Positions 18,033 through 27,583 are shown, counted from the stretch's first letter. The stretch is 64,000 nt of DNA from Maledivibacter sp. (GCA_025210375.1 JAOASB010000041.1:40481-104480); one strand, 5' to 3'. Numbers and translations: made by a program. Notes: a model not told the origin generated them from the sequence alone.

Positions 18033-19985
18033 ATGAAGTTTTCACGAAGGATAAAAAAAGTAAGCATAGTAAGTTCTCTAGTATCAATGGTTCTGATTAT
18101 GATTACAATAGGGATTTTTACATTTAATATATCCTATAAAAGGTTCAATAGTGAAATGGAGGTTTTAAGAGAAGAGTACTATAATGATCAAAAAGAGTTA
18201 ATGAAAAACGAAATCTATGAAGTATATGATTATATACAATTTGAGAAGTCAAAAATAGAGGATAAGCTAAGGAGAGAAATAAAACATAGAGTCTACGATG
18301 CTGAAAGCATTGCCCTTAGTATATATGAAAATAACAGACATAAAACGAATGCAGAAATACAAGGAATGATCAAGGATGTATTAAGTCGTATTAGATTTGA
18401 TTATGATAATGGATATTATTTTATGAGTAGATTAGATGGCAGCATAATTCTTTTACCAAATATGCCGGATAGAGAGGATACAAGCCTCATAGATATTGAG
18501 AATAGCCATATTATGAGGGACATGATTAAAATTGCCAAAACTGAAGGTGAAGGTTACTATCACTATACATGGACTAAGCCAAGGGACGATAAAAAAGAAT
18601 ATAAAAAAATATCTTTTATCAAATATTTTGAGCCCTTGGATATGTATATAGGGACTGGGCTTTATGTAAATGATTTAGAAGAAATCATTAAAAAGGAAGT
18701 CCTAGATAGGATATCAGAAATCAAGTATGGAAATGATGGATATATTTTTGTAACCACCTATGATGGCATAGCCTTGGTATTTGCTCAAAAAGAATACCTA
18801 GGCAAGGATGTTAGTAAAGTAAGGGACATAAATGACGTCAACATACATGATGAGGAAATTAAGGTAATAGAGGGGAATAAGGAAGGATATATTAATTATT
18901 TCTGGTCAAAGCCCAATAGGGAAGGTACATATCCTAAAATAACCTTTGTAAAAGGAATTGATGACTGGAAGTGGATTATAGGCACAGGTGTGTATGTGGA
19001 TGAAATAGAAAAGACAGTGAAACTGGCTGAAGCCGATTTAAGAAAAGAAATTTTTAAGAATATATTTAAAATATCATATATACTACTATTTATAATGCTT
19101 CTTGTTACATTCCTTGAGCTATATTTGCTAAAACGAACGGAACAAACCATAAAGGCCGAAGAACAATTATATGAAATATTAACTAATCTTTCAGAAGACG
19201 GTATATTTATTTTAGAACCTAATGGAAGAATAATAGAAGCTAATCATAAAGGTTTAAAAATGATTTCATGTTCTAAGCATGTCATAAAAAAGCTAAACTT
19301 CAAGGAGCTATTAAAGGACCAATTATTTAAAGAAAATATTGATGAAATAATTAACATTGAAACATATCTAGTGAATAAATCTAAGGAATTAATACCTATA
19401 GATCTTTATATTAAGCGAATAAAGTTGAATAGGGATTATAAGTATATTGCATATGTGAGGGACTTAACCAGAAGAAAAAACTATGAAGAAACATTAAAAG
19501 CCCTAGCCATAACAGATGAACTCACGGGTGTTTATAATAGGAGATTCATAATAGATCAATTAAAAACTGAGGTTGAAAGATTGGATAGGGAAAAAAGTAT
19601 TTTATCTATAGTAATGATCGACATTGATAGATTTAAAAATATCAATGATACATATGGACATATATTCGGAGACAAGGTTTTACAGGAATTTACTAAAATA
19701 CTTAAGGAGAACTTAAGAAAAACAGATTTTATAGGAAGATATGGAGGGGAGGAATTCTTAATTCTTTTACCCTACACAGATAAAATATCGGCATTTAATA
19801 CAATCCATAGGATAAAAAATATTTTTACTGGAAATAGATGGGAAAATAAGAATTTAAGGGTGAGTTTCAGTGCGGGAATAACGGAAATAAATAGTGCAAA
19901 TAGAAATATCAAGGATTTATTAGTAGATGTTGATGAGTTGCTCTATAAAGCCAAGAATAATGGCAGAGATAAAATTGAGATATGA
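18033..19985 (+). CDS. Cache/PAS diguanylate cyclase (GGDEF)
   Basis: A 650-residue membrane enzyme making c-di-GMP. The ATG at 18033 is preferred over a TTG one codon earlier; GAGGTG lies seven bases upstream. After a first span (about 10-32) come two homologous Cache modules (NGYYFMSRLDGSIILLP and DGYIFVTTYDGIALVF, each ending with an IGTGLYV/IGTGVYV motif). A second span (about 343-365), a PAS domain (about 375-480) and a GGDEF domain follow. The active-site RYGGEEF is intact, as is DIDRFKNINDTYGH, so it should be catalytically active. No RxxD inhibitory site is obvious. It has no visible sigma-54 promoter. Confidence 0.93.
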   Translation: MKFSRRIKKVSIVSSLVSMVLIMITIGIFTFNISYKRFNSEMEVLREEYYNDQKELMKNEIYEVYDYIQFEKSKIEDKLRREIKHRVYDAESIALSIYENNRHKTNAEIQGMIKDVLSRIRFDYDNGYYFMSRLDGSIILLPNMPDREDTSLIDIENSHIMRDMIKIAKTEGEGYYHYTWTKPRDDKKEYKKISFIKYFEPLDMYIGTGLYVNDLEEIIKKEVLDRISEIKYGNDGYIFVTTYDGIALVFAQKEYLGKDVSKVRDINDVNIHDEEIKVIEGNKEGYINYFWSKPNREGTYPKITFVKGIDDWKWIIGTGVYVDEIEKTVKLAEADLRKEIFKNIFKISYILLFIMLLVTFLELYLLKRTEQTIKAEEQLYEILTNLSEDGIFILEPNGRIIEANHKGLKMISCSKHVIKKLNFKELLKDQLFKENIDEIINIETYLVNKSKELIPIDLYIKRIKLNRDYKYIAYVRDLTRRKNYEETLKALAITDELTGVYNRRFIIDQLKTEVERLDREKSILSIVMIDIDRFKNINDTYGHIFGDKVLQEFTKILKENLRKTDFIGRYGGEEFLILLPYTDKISAFNTIHRIKNIFTGNRWENKNLRVSFSAGITEINSANRNIKDLLVDVDELLYKAKNNGRDKIEI

Positions 19986-20201
19986 TTATTAACACCTTAT
20001 CCTTGTGATTGATAAATGATATAATAGAAAATATAAATAAAGCATTTTATAGTAATGAAATAATTTATTAAGAGGATATCAATGCTATAGATGAGCTTGG
20101 AATCCAAGCTGAAAATATGGTTAAATAAAGGCTTGGTAAGATGATCTATTTCTATCATGAATATGAATTATGAGATCTTTATAGAAGAAAAGGTGATGTA
20201 G

Positions 20202-21530
20202 ATGGAACACTTTGGAAGAATACCTCCCCATAATGTTGAGGCAGAGCAATCGGTTTTAGGGGCAATGATTTTAGACAAAGAAGCTATAATCGTTGCAACT
20301 GAGCTTTTAAAAAACGATGATTTTTATAAAGAGGCTCACAAGGAAATCTATGAAGCAATGATAGATTTATATAACAAGGATGAACCTGTGGATTTGGTAA
20401 CCCTATCCGAGGAATTATCAAGTAGGGGTACTCTTGAAGCCCTAGGAGGGGTAACCTATCTGTCGGATTTATCTACCTCTGGAATAATAACCTCCAATGC
20501 AAAATACTATGCAAAAATCGTAGCAGAAAAAGCATTGCTTAGACGTTTGATAAAGGCTTCTACGGAAATAGTAGAAAAGGGATATGAAGCTGAAGAGGCT
20601 GATATGCTCTTAGACCTTGCGGAAAAAAATATATTTGATATTTCTCAGAATACCAATAAGGAAGGTTTTTCTCCAATTAAGGAAATACTATTGGAAACCT
20701 TTGATAAAATAGAACAGTTATATAGTAGTGAAGGAGGTATAACTGGACTTTCTACAGGGTTTTCTGACCTGGATAGAAAGACTTCAGGACTTCAAAAATC
20801 AGATCTTGTTTTAATAGCAGGAAGACCGGCTATGGGTAAAACCGCATTCTCAATAAATGTATGCCAAAATGCGGCTGTAAGGTCGGGAGCATCGGTTGCC
20901 ATATTTAGTCTGGAGATGTCAAAGGATCAGTTGGTACAGCGTATGCTAAGTGCTGAATCCCATATTGAGATTCAGAATATAAAGACTGGTCAGCTTAGTG
21001 AGGATGAATGGCCTAAGCTTGCAAATGCCATGGGCCCCCTAGCTCAAGCAAATGTATTTATAGATGATACTCCAGGTATTACTGTAATGGAAATGAGGGC
21101 TAAATGCAGAAGACTAAAGATGGAAAAGGGCTTAGACCTGATAATGATCGATTATCTACAGCTTATGGAGTCCCATATTAGATCCGATAGTAGACAGCAG
21201 GAGATATCAGCTATTTCAAGGGCTTTGAAAATTATGGCTAGGGAGATGGACTGTCCTGTTATTGCACTATCACAGCTATCCCGGGCTCCAGAGCTTAGGG
21301 CAGATCACAGACCCATCCTTTCTGACCTCAGGGAATCCGGTGCCATAGAACAGGATGCGGATATCGTTATGTTTCTATATCGTGACGAATATTATCATCC
21401 CGATAGTGAAAAGAAAAATATGGGAGAGCTTATAATAGCTAAGCACCGTAATGGTTCTACGGGAACCGTTGAGCTAGCATGGCTCGGACAATATACCAAG
21501 TTTGCAAATCTTGAAAAATTTAGGGAATAA
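20202..21530 (+). CDS. dnaB: Replicative DNA helicase DnaB
   Basis: A 442-residue hexameric helicase, the DnaB orthologue (called DnaC in Bacillus). The N-terminal domain begins RIPPHNVEAEQSVLGAMI. The RecA-like domain has Walker A (GRPAMGKTAF, about 207-216), Walker B (LDLIMIDYLQLM) and the arginine-finger region ending RESGAIEQDADIVMFLYRDEYY. It unwinds DNA ahead of the replisome and is loaded here probably by the DnaI-like protein at 34.5-35.4 kb. AAAGGTGATGTAG precedes the ATG. Normally it abuts rplI and purA; here it is separated from both. Confidence 0.98.
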   Translation: MEHFGRIPPHNVEAEQSVLGAMILDKEAIIVATELLKNDDFYKEAHKEIYEAMIDLYNKDEPVDLVTLSEELSSRGTLEALGGVTYLSDLSTSGIITSNAKYYAKIVAEKALLRRLIKASTEIVEKGYEAEEADMLLDLAEKNIFDISQNTNKEGFSPIKEILLETFDKIEQLYSSEGGITGLSTGFSDLDRKTSGLQKSDLVLIAGRPAMGKTAFSINVCQNAAVRSGASVAIFSLEMSKDQLVQRMLSAESHIEIQNIKTGQLSEDEWPKLANAMGPLAQANVFIDDTPGITVMEMRAKCRRLKMEKGLDLIMIDYLQLMESHIRSDSRQQEISAISRALKIMAREMDCPVIALSQLSRAPELRADHRPILSDLRESGAIEQDADIVMFLYRDEYYHPDSEKKNMGELIIAKHRNGSTGTVELAWLGQYTKFANLEKFRE

Positions 21531-21562
21531 AGGGTAGCAGCCGAAGGGTTAGGGTTTTATGA

Positions 21563-21666
21563 TATAGATTTCCTAAAGCTAAACTTAATTTATACATCTC
21601 AAAATATCTGATGTTTCTAGGGATTTTTGATGTGTATAAATTAACTGTTTAACTGGAATATCTATA
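21563..21666. repeat. Family I 104-bp palindromic repeat, copy C
   Basis: It starts TATAGATTTCC and ends GGAATATCTATA. The internal arms ACTTAATTTATACAT and GTGTATAAATTAA are complementary. It closely resembles the copy at 36545. Confidence 0.85.
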
Positions 21667-21702
21667 ACCACTGAGATCAACAAAAAGATTATATATTTTA
21701 AG

Positions 21703-21729
21703 AAAAAGCAGTCTTGAAAGACTGTTTTT
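21703..21729 (+). terminator. Terminator downstream of dnaB
   Basis: AAAAAGCAGTCTT and AGACTGTTTTT form a stem with a T-rich end; the left arm has one unpaired G. Confidence 0.75.
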
Positions 21730-21804
21730 GTTTATTTTTGATAAAAAAGGGTATTTGTACTATTAGTAAGAATAACCAATTCAGAATAAATAATATTGGT
21801 TACA

Positions 21805-21908
21805 TACAGAGATCCCAGTCAAAACTTTAATTTATACATATCAAAACTACCCAGAAACATCGGATATTTTTATATGTATAAATTGAGATTCACTTGGAAC
21901 TCTCTATA
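21805..21908. repeat. Family I 104-bp palindromic repeat, copy D
   Basis: It starts TACAGAGATCCCAGTC and ends GGAACTCTCTATA, with the standard internal arms TTAATTTATACATATC and ATATGTATAAATTGA. Confidence 0.85.
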
Positions 21909-21931
21909 TATTAGTACTAGGAGCTGATTAG

Positions 21932-23122
21932 ATGAATTATGTGATTATTGGTAATGGAATGGCAGGATTATCTGCAGCGGAAGAAATAAGAAAAAATGAC
22001 AATGAAGGAAGGATTATAATAATCGGGGGTGAGGAATATTTAACCTACAATAGAGTTAAGCTTTCCCATTTCATTAGTAAAAAAGAGTATTCCATAAAAG
22101 AATTACTTGTACATGATGAAAACTGGTATAAAGAAAGGGCAATTGAAGTATTATTAAATACAAAGGTAATCAATATTGATACTAATAGCAAGGAAGTAAT
22201 AACTGACACTACAGAAAAAATACAATACGATAAACTTTTAATAGCAAATGGCAGTAGCCCATTTATTCCACCAATCAGTGGGGTCGATAAAAAAGGTGTA
22301 TTTGCACTAAGAACTATAGAAAATCTAATTGATATACAAAACCGTGCAGAAAAGTGTAGTACTGTTTCTGTTATAGGAGGAGGGCTTCTAGGATTAGAGG
22401 CAGCATGGGCATTAAATCAATTAGGGAAAAAAGTAAATATAATAGAATTTTCACCATATTTACTGCCTAGACAGCTTGACGAAGAATTGGGAAATTATTT
22501 ACAACAACAGCTAGAAAAAGAAGGCTTAAATTTCTATTTTAATGCTGCTGCCCAGGAAATTATAGGAGATGGGATGGTAAGTGGCATTAAGCTAAAGGAT
22601 GAAAGAATAATTGAAAGCGATTTAGTTCTCATTTCCACTGGGGTTAGATCAAATATAAATATAGCCCAGGGAACAGATATTAAAGTAGATAGGGGAATAG
22701 TAGTTGACAAATATATGAAGACCAATGTAGATTCTATATATGCGGCTGGAGATATAGCCCAGTATGATGGTCTAGTTCTTGCATTATGGTCAACTGCCAT
22801 GGATCAAGGAAAAGTTGCAGGAGCAAATATGTGGGGCGATGAGAGGGAGTATAAGATGCCAAAGCCTGCTGCCACATTACTTATTGGAAATACAAAGATG
22901 TTCTCCGTTGGAAATGTGAGCAAAGGGGAAAAAGAAATAAAAATTCAAGGAGATAACCATTTTCATAAATTATTTATAGACGGTGGAAAGTTAATTGGAG
23001 GAGTACTTACAGGTGATATAAGGAAAATGGTAGTTTTAAAGAAATCAGTAAATGAAAATGTGGACATAAGTGATGCACTTGATAAATATATTACAGGGGA
23101 AGAGATCCTAGATAGTCTTTAG
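21932..23122 (+). CDS. FAD-dependent NAD(P)H oxidoreductase, rubredoxin reductase-like
   Basis: A 396-residue cytosolic flavoprotein. The first Rossmann motif GNGMAGLSAAEEI (residues 7-19) binds FAD. A second GGGLLGLEAAWAL (about 150-162) binds the nicotinamide nucleotide. SIYAAGDIAQYDG (about 270) is the FAD-binding C-terminal motif. It is closest in pattern to NADH:rubredoxin oxidoreductases of clostridia and to the N-terminal half of NirB, which drive oxygen or peroxide detoxification with rubredoxin partners. No rubredoxin gene is adjacent. A family I repeat sits right before the start. Confidence 0.85.
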   Translation: MNYVIIGNGMAGLSAAEEIRKNDNEGRIIIIGGEEYLTYNRVKLSHFISKKEYSIKELLVHDENWYKERAIEVLLNTKVINIDTNSKEVITDTTEKIQYDKLLIANGSSPFIPPISGVDKKGVFALRTIENLIDIQNRAEKCSTVSVIGGGLLGLEAAWALNQLGKKVNIIEFSPYLLPRQLDEELGNYLQQQLEKEGLNFYFNAAAQEIIGDGMVSGIKLKDERIIESDLVLISTGVRSNINIAQGTDIKVDRGIVVDKYMKTNVDSIYAAGDIAQYDGLVLALWSTAMDQGKVAGANMWGDEREYKMPKPAATLLIGNTKMFSVGNVSKGEKEIKIQGDNHFHKLFIDGGKLIGGVLTGDIRKMVVLKKSVNENVDISDALDKYITGEEILDSL

Positions 23123-23132
23123 AATGATTTAT

Positions 23133-23156
23133 GTAAGATTTACCCTAAACTCTCTA
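23133..23156. repeat. Family I right-end fragment
   Basis: TAAGATTTACCCTAAACTCTCTAT matches the right end of the copy at 49697-49800; the rest of the element is missing. Confidence 0.6.
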
Positions 23157-23195
23157 TGGAATGACCCCAATATTAGAACTTATCACTTAGAACTA

Positions 23196-23386
23196 CAAAG
23201 ACGTGATATACGTCTCAGATTGTTGACAAAGTCAACAAGATGTCAGGCAGTTGAGAAATTTGAAGTTCGAGGCGTGCTGAAACCCAGAGGCCGTAGCGTA
23301 TACAGACATACGTAAGGGTTCTGGGTTTCAGCAACAACGAAGAAATTCGGATTTGTCAATTGCCTGAGACGTGATATACGTCTTTG
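23196..23386. repeat. 191-bp fold-back element with nested hairpins
   Basis: Ends CAAAGACGTGATATACGTCT and AGACGTGATATACGTCTTTG are related as near-perfect inverted repeats. Inside, GGCAGTTGAGAAATTTGAAG pairs imperfectly with the segment ending AATTGCC. A perfect 13-bp stem GCTGAAACCCAGA / TCTGGGTTTCAGC encloses the middle. GC content is higher than the surroundings. It looks like a non-autonomous mobile element or a structured RNA. Apparent open frames through it are not genes. Confidence 0.8.
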
Positions 23387-23406
23387 TTTTTTGGGGAGTG
23401 GGATAT

Positions 23407-24027
23407 ATGATTATGGCGGGGAATAGGACTAAAATAAGGAAGCTTATAAGAGAAGATGTGGATAAAATGCTTTTATGGGGAAAGCATGAAGACCCAGTAT
23501 TTTTACATTATAACTTTCCAAATCTATCGAGTCTGGAAAGAGATTTATGGTATAAAATTAAGGCAAAGGATTTAAGAAAAAGATGCTTTACCATCGAAGA
23601 TATAGAGGATAATCTTATAGGATATATAGCCATTAGAGATATCAAATTTTTAAAAAGAGAAAGTGAAATGGGTATAGTTTTTGATCCAAACAAATTGAAT
23701 AAGGGCTATGGAACAGATGCCTTAAGTAATTTTTTAGATATGTATTTCAATGTTTTGAAAATGAAAAGATTGAATCTAAAAGTAGCAAAATTTAATAAAA
23801 GAGCCCTTCGCTGTTACGAAAAATGTGGATTTCAAGTATTCAAGGAAGTTTTAGATGAGTTTGAAGAACAGAATATAGGGTTAGTGACAATGAAAAGAAT
23901 TGTTAAGGACAACAAGGAATTCAGATTAGATGATTGTAAACTAATGACAAAATATTATTATATGTATATAACGAAGAAAAAATACCTTTTCCACAAAGAA
24001 AAAGAAAAATTGTTGATAAGTCTGTGA
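23407..24027 (+). CDS. GNAT-family N-acetyltransferase
   Basis: A 206-residue protein. The start at 23407 is taken because GGGGAGTGG lies just upstream; earlier in-frame starts fall inside the fold-back element. The GNAT core is visible: IRKLIREDVDKMLLWGKHED at the N terminus, then EMGIVFDPNKLNKGYGTDAL, whose GYGTDA corresponds to the acetyl-CoA pyrophosphate loop, and RALRCYEKCGF, the typical C-terminal motif. About 45 residues after the core form an unusual basic tail (MTKYYYMYITKKKYLFHKEK). The substrate is unknown; RimJ/RimL-like protein or small-molecule acetylation is possible. Confidence 0.82.
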   Translation: MIMAGNRTKIRKLIREDVDKMLLWGKHEDPVFLHYNFPNLSSLERDLWYKIKAKDLRKRCFTIEDIEDNLIGYIAIRDIKFLKRESEMGIVFDPNKLNKGYGTDALSNFLDMYFNVLKMKRLNLKVAKFNKRALRCYEKCGFQVFKEVLDEFEEQNIGLVTMKRIVKDNKEFRLDDCKLMTKYYYMYITKKKYLFHKEKEKLLISL

Positions 24028-24076
24028 ATTGTGTGGATAAGTTATCTGGAAATTGTTGATATCCATATGTCGAAAG

Positions 24077-24107
24077 GGATATATTAAACCTTGATGTTGT
24101 TTATCTT
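24077..24107. repeat. Family III half copy
   Basis: GGATATATTAAACCTTGATG followed by TTGTTTATCTT matches the right arm of the element at 17898-17998. A family I half copy begins directly after it. Confidence 0.6.
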
Positions 24108-24170
24108 TATAGGGTTTTCATAGTATAACTTAACTTATACGTGGACAAATATGTGATAGTTCTGGGCATT
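24108..24170. repeat. Family I half copy
   Basis: TATAGGGTTTTCATAGTATA and CTTAACTTATAC match one arm of the copy nested at 49370-49473 (opposite orientation); similarity fades after the centre. Confidence 0.65.
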
Positions 24171-24262
24171 TCGCTGGTTTATTTTTTTCCCATGCCTTAT
24201 TACCTTATTAGTTTGTATAATGATATAATATATAGTGATACAAAAAACAAGGAGGTAAATCT

Positions 24263-24472
24263 ATGACAAAAATAACTAAAGATATGGTTGTTGCCCAGGT
24301 TCTAACAATAAACAGAGGAACAGCTACGGTATTTATGAGGCATGGATTACATTGTCTTGGTTGTGCTGGTGCTACTATGGAAAGCATCGGTGATGCTGCC
24401 AGAGTTCATGGTATAGATGCAGATAACCTTGTCGAAGCCTTAAATGAATATCTTGAAAATCAAGGGAAATAA
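24263..24472 (+). CDS. DUF1858 domain protein (redox disulfide domain)
   Basis: A 69-residue cytosolic protein with the DUF1858 pattern: KITKDMVVAQVLTINRGTAT, then FMRHGLHCLGCAGATMESI, where the CLGC pair (about residues 31-34) is the predicted redox disulfide or metal site. The family is common in strict anaerobes and is often found near hybrid-cluster proteins, but no such gene is adjacent. AAGGAGG precedes the ATG and a strong terminator follows, so the gene is transcribed alone. Confidence 0.88.
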   Translation: MTKITKDMVVAQVLTINRGTATVFMRHGLHCLGCAGATMESIGDAARVHGIDADNLVEALNEYLENQGK

Positions 24473-24482
24473 GAAAGAGATG

Positions 24483-24513
24483 AAAGAGTGGATATAGAGT
24501 CCACTCTTTTTTT
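24483..24513 (+). terminator. Terminator after the DUF1858 gene
   Basis: AAAGAGTGGA and TCCACTCTTT with a seven-base loop are followed by TTTT. The bases after it hold two direct copies of AATAATATTTTGAT. Confidence 0.92.
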
Positions 24514-24633
24514 ATAATAATATTTTGATAAGAAATAATAATATTTTGATATTTTCAGAAATAAAAAAATTTATAATATTTTGTAAATATTTAATAGTAA
24601 CATCATATATAATTGAGGAAATCAAATAATTTT

Positions 24634-24772
24634 AACTTGGCAGAATTGCATATGGGAATATCATCCCTAATCTGAGTAATTAAGGTATAGCATATTTGGT
24701 GGTATAGCTTTGGAGATTTTAAAACTATATGTAATAGGAAGTTTCTATAGATAGTAATTATGCAATTTGCTC
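24634..24772. repeat. Family II repeat (139 bp), inverted orientation
   Basis: Reverse-complemented, it reads GAGCAAATTGCATAATTAC, later AGTTTTAAAATCTCC and AGCTATACCACCAAATATGC, matching the elements at 33618 and 49334. It fills much of the spacer before ilvD. I see no T-box or other leader motif there. Confidence 0.8.
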
Positions 24773-24806
24773 AATTTATTAAAAGTAGAGGATAGGAGAG
24801 ATTACA

Positions 24807-26465
24807 GTGAAAAGTGATAAAATATTTGGCGGTTCTAAAGGCGCTCCTGCCAGATCATTATTTTATGGTATGGGATACACTAAAGAAGAAGTGGATAAGC
24901 CATTAATAGGAATTGTTAATGCACATAATGAAATCATAGCAGGACATATGCATTTAGATAGAATTGCTCAGGCAGCAAAAATGGGAGTAGCAATGGCAGG
25001 AGGAACTCCTATAGAGTTCCCTGCTATTGGAATATGTGATGGAATAGCCATGGGACATGATGGTATGAGATACCCATTGGCAAGTAGAGAATTAATTGCA
25101 GATTCAGTGGAAGCTATGGCTTTAGCCCACGGATTTGATGGACTGGTACTGATACCAAATTGCGATAAGATTGTTCCAGGCATGTTAATGGCGGCTGCTA
25201 GATTAAACATCCCCTGTGTGGTTGTAAGTGGTGGGCCAATGAGGGCTGGACAGCATGGTGGAGAGGATATTGATTTTAGTACTATAATCGAAAAAGTAGG
25301 AACATATCAGAAAGGACAAATGTCCGAGGAAGATTTAGAAGAAATTTCTATGAAAGCATGCCCAGGCTGTGGATCATGTTCTGGATTATTTACTGCAAAC
25401 AGTATGAATTGTTTAACAGAGGTTTTAGGCATGGGATTACCTTACAATGGTACAGCTATGTCCCATTCCGGTGAAAGAATAAGATTAGCAAAATATGCTG
25501 GTATGAAGGTAATGCAGTGTATAGAACAAGACATAAAGCCTCTTGATGTATTAACTTTAGATGCTTTCAAAAATGCCATAACTATAGATATGGCTATGGC
25601 AGGGTCTACAAATACTGTACTACACCTTCCTGCGATAGCCCACGAAGCAGGTATAGAGCTTAGCCTTGATATGTTCGATGAGATAAGTAAGAAAACACCA
25701 TATCTTACAAAGCTAAGCCCAAGTGGAAAACACCATATGGAAGACCTTCATTTGGCAGGCGGCATACCAGCTTTGATGAAGGAACTTACTAAAAAGGGAC
25801 TTATAAAAGAGGATTTGATTACTGTTACGGGCCTTACCGTTGGGGAGAATATAAAAAATGCAAATATAAAAGACAAAGAAATTGTAAAGTCTGTGGAAAA
25901 GCCATATAGAGAAACGGGAGGATTAGCAATACTTAGAGGAAATCTTGCTCCCGATGGCTGTGTTGTAAAGGAATCAGCCGTTGCAGATGAGATGCTTAAG
26001 CACGAAGGTCCAGCCAAGGTATATGATTCAGAGGAAGCAGCTGTTAATTCTATATTTGAAGGTAAAATAGAAAAAGGAGATGTAGTGGTAATCAGATATG
26101 AAGGCCCTAAGGGTGGACCTGGAATGAGAGAGATGTTATCGCCTACATCGGCCATAGCTGGAATGGGACTTGATAAGGATGTTGCATTACTTACCGACGG
26201 AAGATTTTCTGGAGCTACTAGAGGTGCAGCCATAGGACATATATCTCCTGAGGCAATGGAGGGAGGCTTAATAGGACTTATAGAAAATGGTGACATTATT
26301 GAGATAGATATATCTAATAAGAAGTTAGAGGTAAGATTAAGTGAGGAAGAGATAACTAAGAGAAAACAAAAGTATGTAAAGCCTGAACCAAAGGTTAAAA
26401 AGGGCTACTTAGCAAGATATGCTAAATTAGTTACATCAGCCAATACCGGTGCAGTATTAAAATAA
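24807..26465 (+). CDS. ilvD: Dihydroxy-acid dehydratase (IlvD/Edd family)
   Basis: A 552-residue iron-sulfur enzyme starting at GTG after GGAGAG. The cluster-ligand cysteines are in place: [13 protein letters not shown] (about residue 72), [11 protein letters not shown] (about 117) and [20 protein letters not shown] (about 190). The C-terminal region contains [14 protein letters not shown] and [11 protein letters not shown]. Length and motifs match IlvD, which makes 2-keto acids for valine and isoleucine from dihydroxy acids. No other ilv genes are near. The next genes encode a TRAP transporter, so a related sugar-acid dehydratase role remains possible. Confidence 0.9.
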   Translation: MKSDKIFGGSKGAPARSLFYGMGYTKEEVDKPLIGIVNAHNEIIAGHMHLDRIAQAAKMGVAMAGGTPIEFPAIGICDGIAMGHDGMRYPLASRELIADSVEAMALAHGFDGLVLIPNCDKIVPGMLMAAARLNIPCVVVSGGPMRAGQHGGEDIDFSTIIEKVGTYQKGQMSEEDLEEISMKACPGCGSCSGLFTANSMNCLTEVLGMGLPYNGTAMSHSGERIRLAKYAGMKVMQCIEQDIKPLDVLTLDAFKNAITIDMAMAGSTNTVLHLPAIAHEAGIELSLDMFDEISKKTPYLTKLSPSGKHHMEDLHLAGGIPALMKELTKKGLIKEDLITVTGLTVGENIKNANIKDKEIVKSVEKPYRETGGLAILRGNLAPDGCVVKESAVADEMLKHEGPAKVYDSEEAAVNSIFEGKIEKGDVVVIRYEGPKGGPGMREMLSPTSAIAGMGLDKDVALLTDGRFSGATRGAAIGHISPEAMEGGLIGLIENGDIIEIDISNKKLEVRLSEEEITKRKQKYVKPEPKVKKGYLARYAKLVTSANTGAVLK

Positions 26466-26493
26466 CATATTATTATTTAGGAGGAACAAACCA

Positions 26494-27507
26494 ATGAAGA
26501 GAATATTAGCTTTAATGTTATGTATGATTTTAGCTTTAAGTCTGTTTACGGGCTGTGGGCAATCTAAAAATCAGAGTAGTGAAAAGGCCTCGGCTGGGGC
26601 AGATCCAATTAAGATTAAACTTGCCCATGTTGTCAATGAAAAGGATGGATTCCATATTGCCGCTTTAAAATTTCAAGAATTAGTTAAAGAAAAAACTAGT
26701 GGCAAGGTTGAAATTGAAATATTCCCTAATGCCACATTAGGTGATGAAAGAACATTACTTGAGGGTATGCAGATGGGAACCGTTGATATGGGTATCATAA
26801 CTAATGGGCCTGTGGCAAACTTCGTTGAAGAGATAGCCGTATTTGAATTGCCATTTTTATTTGGTAGTCCAGAGGAAGCTTATAAGGTACTAGATGGGCC
26901 AGTTGGAAAGGAACTATTAGGTAAGCTAGAGGATGTTAATTTAAAGGGATTAGCCTATGCGGAAAGAGGTTTTAGGAATCTAACAAATTCTAAAAAGTCT
27001 ATTGAAACTGCAGAGGATATAAATGGATTAAAAATAAGAGTTATGGAAAACCCAGTTTATATAGACACTTTTAAGGCTTTAGGAGCAAATACAGTACCTA
27101 TGGCATGGACTGAAGCTTTAACTGCTTTACAGCAGGGGACTATAGATGGGCAAGAAAACCCAGTCAATGTTATATATTCCTTTAAATTATATGAGACACA
27201 AAAATATTTATCTATGACAAGACATACCTATGCACCTGCCATATTTGTGATGAGCAAGCAAAAGTTTGAAAAATTACCTGAGGATATGCAAAAAGTTGTT
27301 ATGGAATGTGCCCAGGAGGCAGCAGAGCATGAGCGTAGGATAAATGCAGAAAATGAACAAAAGCAGATAGAGGAATTAAAGAAAAACGGTATGGAAATTG
27401 TTAATCCAGATTTACAGCCATTCAAGGATACCGTTCAAACAGTATATGAAAAATATAGTGATAAGTATGGTGAATATATCAAGCGTATTCAAGAAGAGCT
27501 AAAATAG
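26494..27507 (+). CDS. dctP: TRAP transporter substrate-binding protein (DctP family)
   Basis: A 337-residue lipoprotein. A signal peptide (residues 1-20) ends in the lipobox LFTGC, then a Ser/Lys-rich linker. The mature part begins IKIKLAHVVNEKDGFHIAAL and contains FPNATLGDERTLLEGMQMGT and GLAYAERGFRNLTNSKKSI. The conserved arginine of KIRVMENPVY normally contacts the substrate carboxylate. It therefore should bind an organic acid outside the membrane and hand it to the DctQM permease. It begins 28 bp after ilvD and is probably co-transcribed with it. Confidence 0.93.
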   Translation: MKRILALMLCMILALSLFTGCGQSKNQSSEKASAGADPIKIKLAHVVNEKDGFHIAALKFQELVKEKTSGKVEIEIFPNATLGDERTLLEGMQMGTVDMGIITNGPVANFVEEIAVFELPFLFGSPEEAYKVLDGPVGKELLGKLEDVNLKGLAYAERGFRNLTNSKKSIETAEDINGLKIRVMENPVYIDTFKALGANTVPMAWTEALTALQQGTIDGQENPVNVIYSFKLYETQKYLSMTRHTYAPAIFVMSKQKFEKLPEDMQKVVMECAQEAAEHERRINAENEQKQIEELKKNGMEIVNPDLQPFKDTVQTVYEKYSDKYGEYIKRIQEELK

Positions 27508-27557
27508 TATTTGAAAAATGATATAGAGATTCTAGTAAAACTATATGACTAATCAAA

Positions 27558-27583
27558 TTAGCCCTAGTGAAAACTAGGGCTAA
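27558..27583 (+). repeat. Intercistronic hairpin between dctP and dctQ
   Basis: A perfect 11-bp stem TTAGCCCTAGT / ACTAGGGCTAA with a GAAA tetraloop is followed by A residues, not T. On the plus strand it is more likely an mRNA-stabilising or processing hairpin than a terminator, and could raise binding-protein levels over the permease. Confidence 0.75.

Noticed and set aside
23124..23315. Open frame of 63 codons after the rubredoxin-reductase-like gene
   Set aside because: It runs through a family I fragment and the 191-bp fold-back element and has no ribosome-binding site; it is repeat DNA.
24636..24652. Sigma-54-like TTGGCAGAATTGCA upstream of ilvD
   Set aside because: GG and GC are only seven bases apart instead of ten, and the sequence belongs to a family II repeat.
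24514..24806. T-box or other amino-acid riboswitch before ilvD
   Set aside because: No T-box core or terminator/antiterminator pair is visible; the spacer is mainly a family II repeat.
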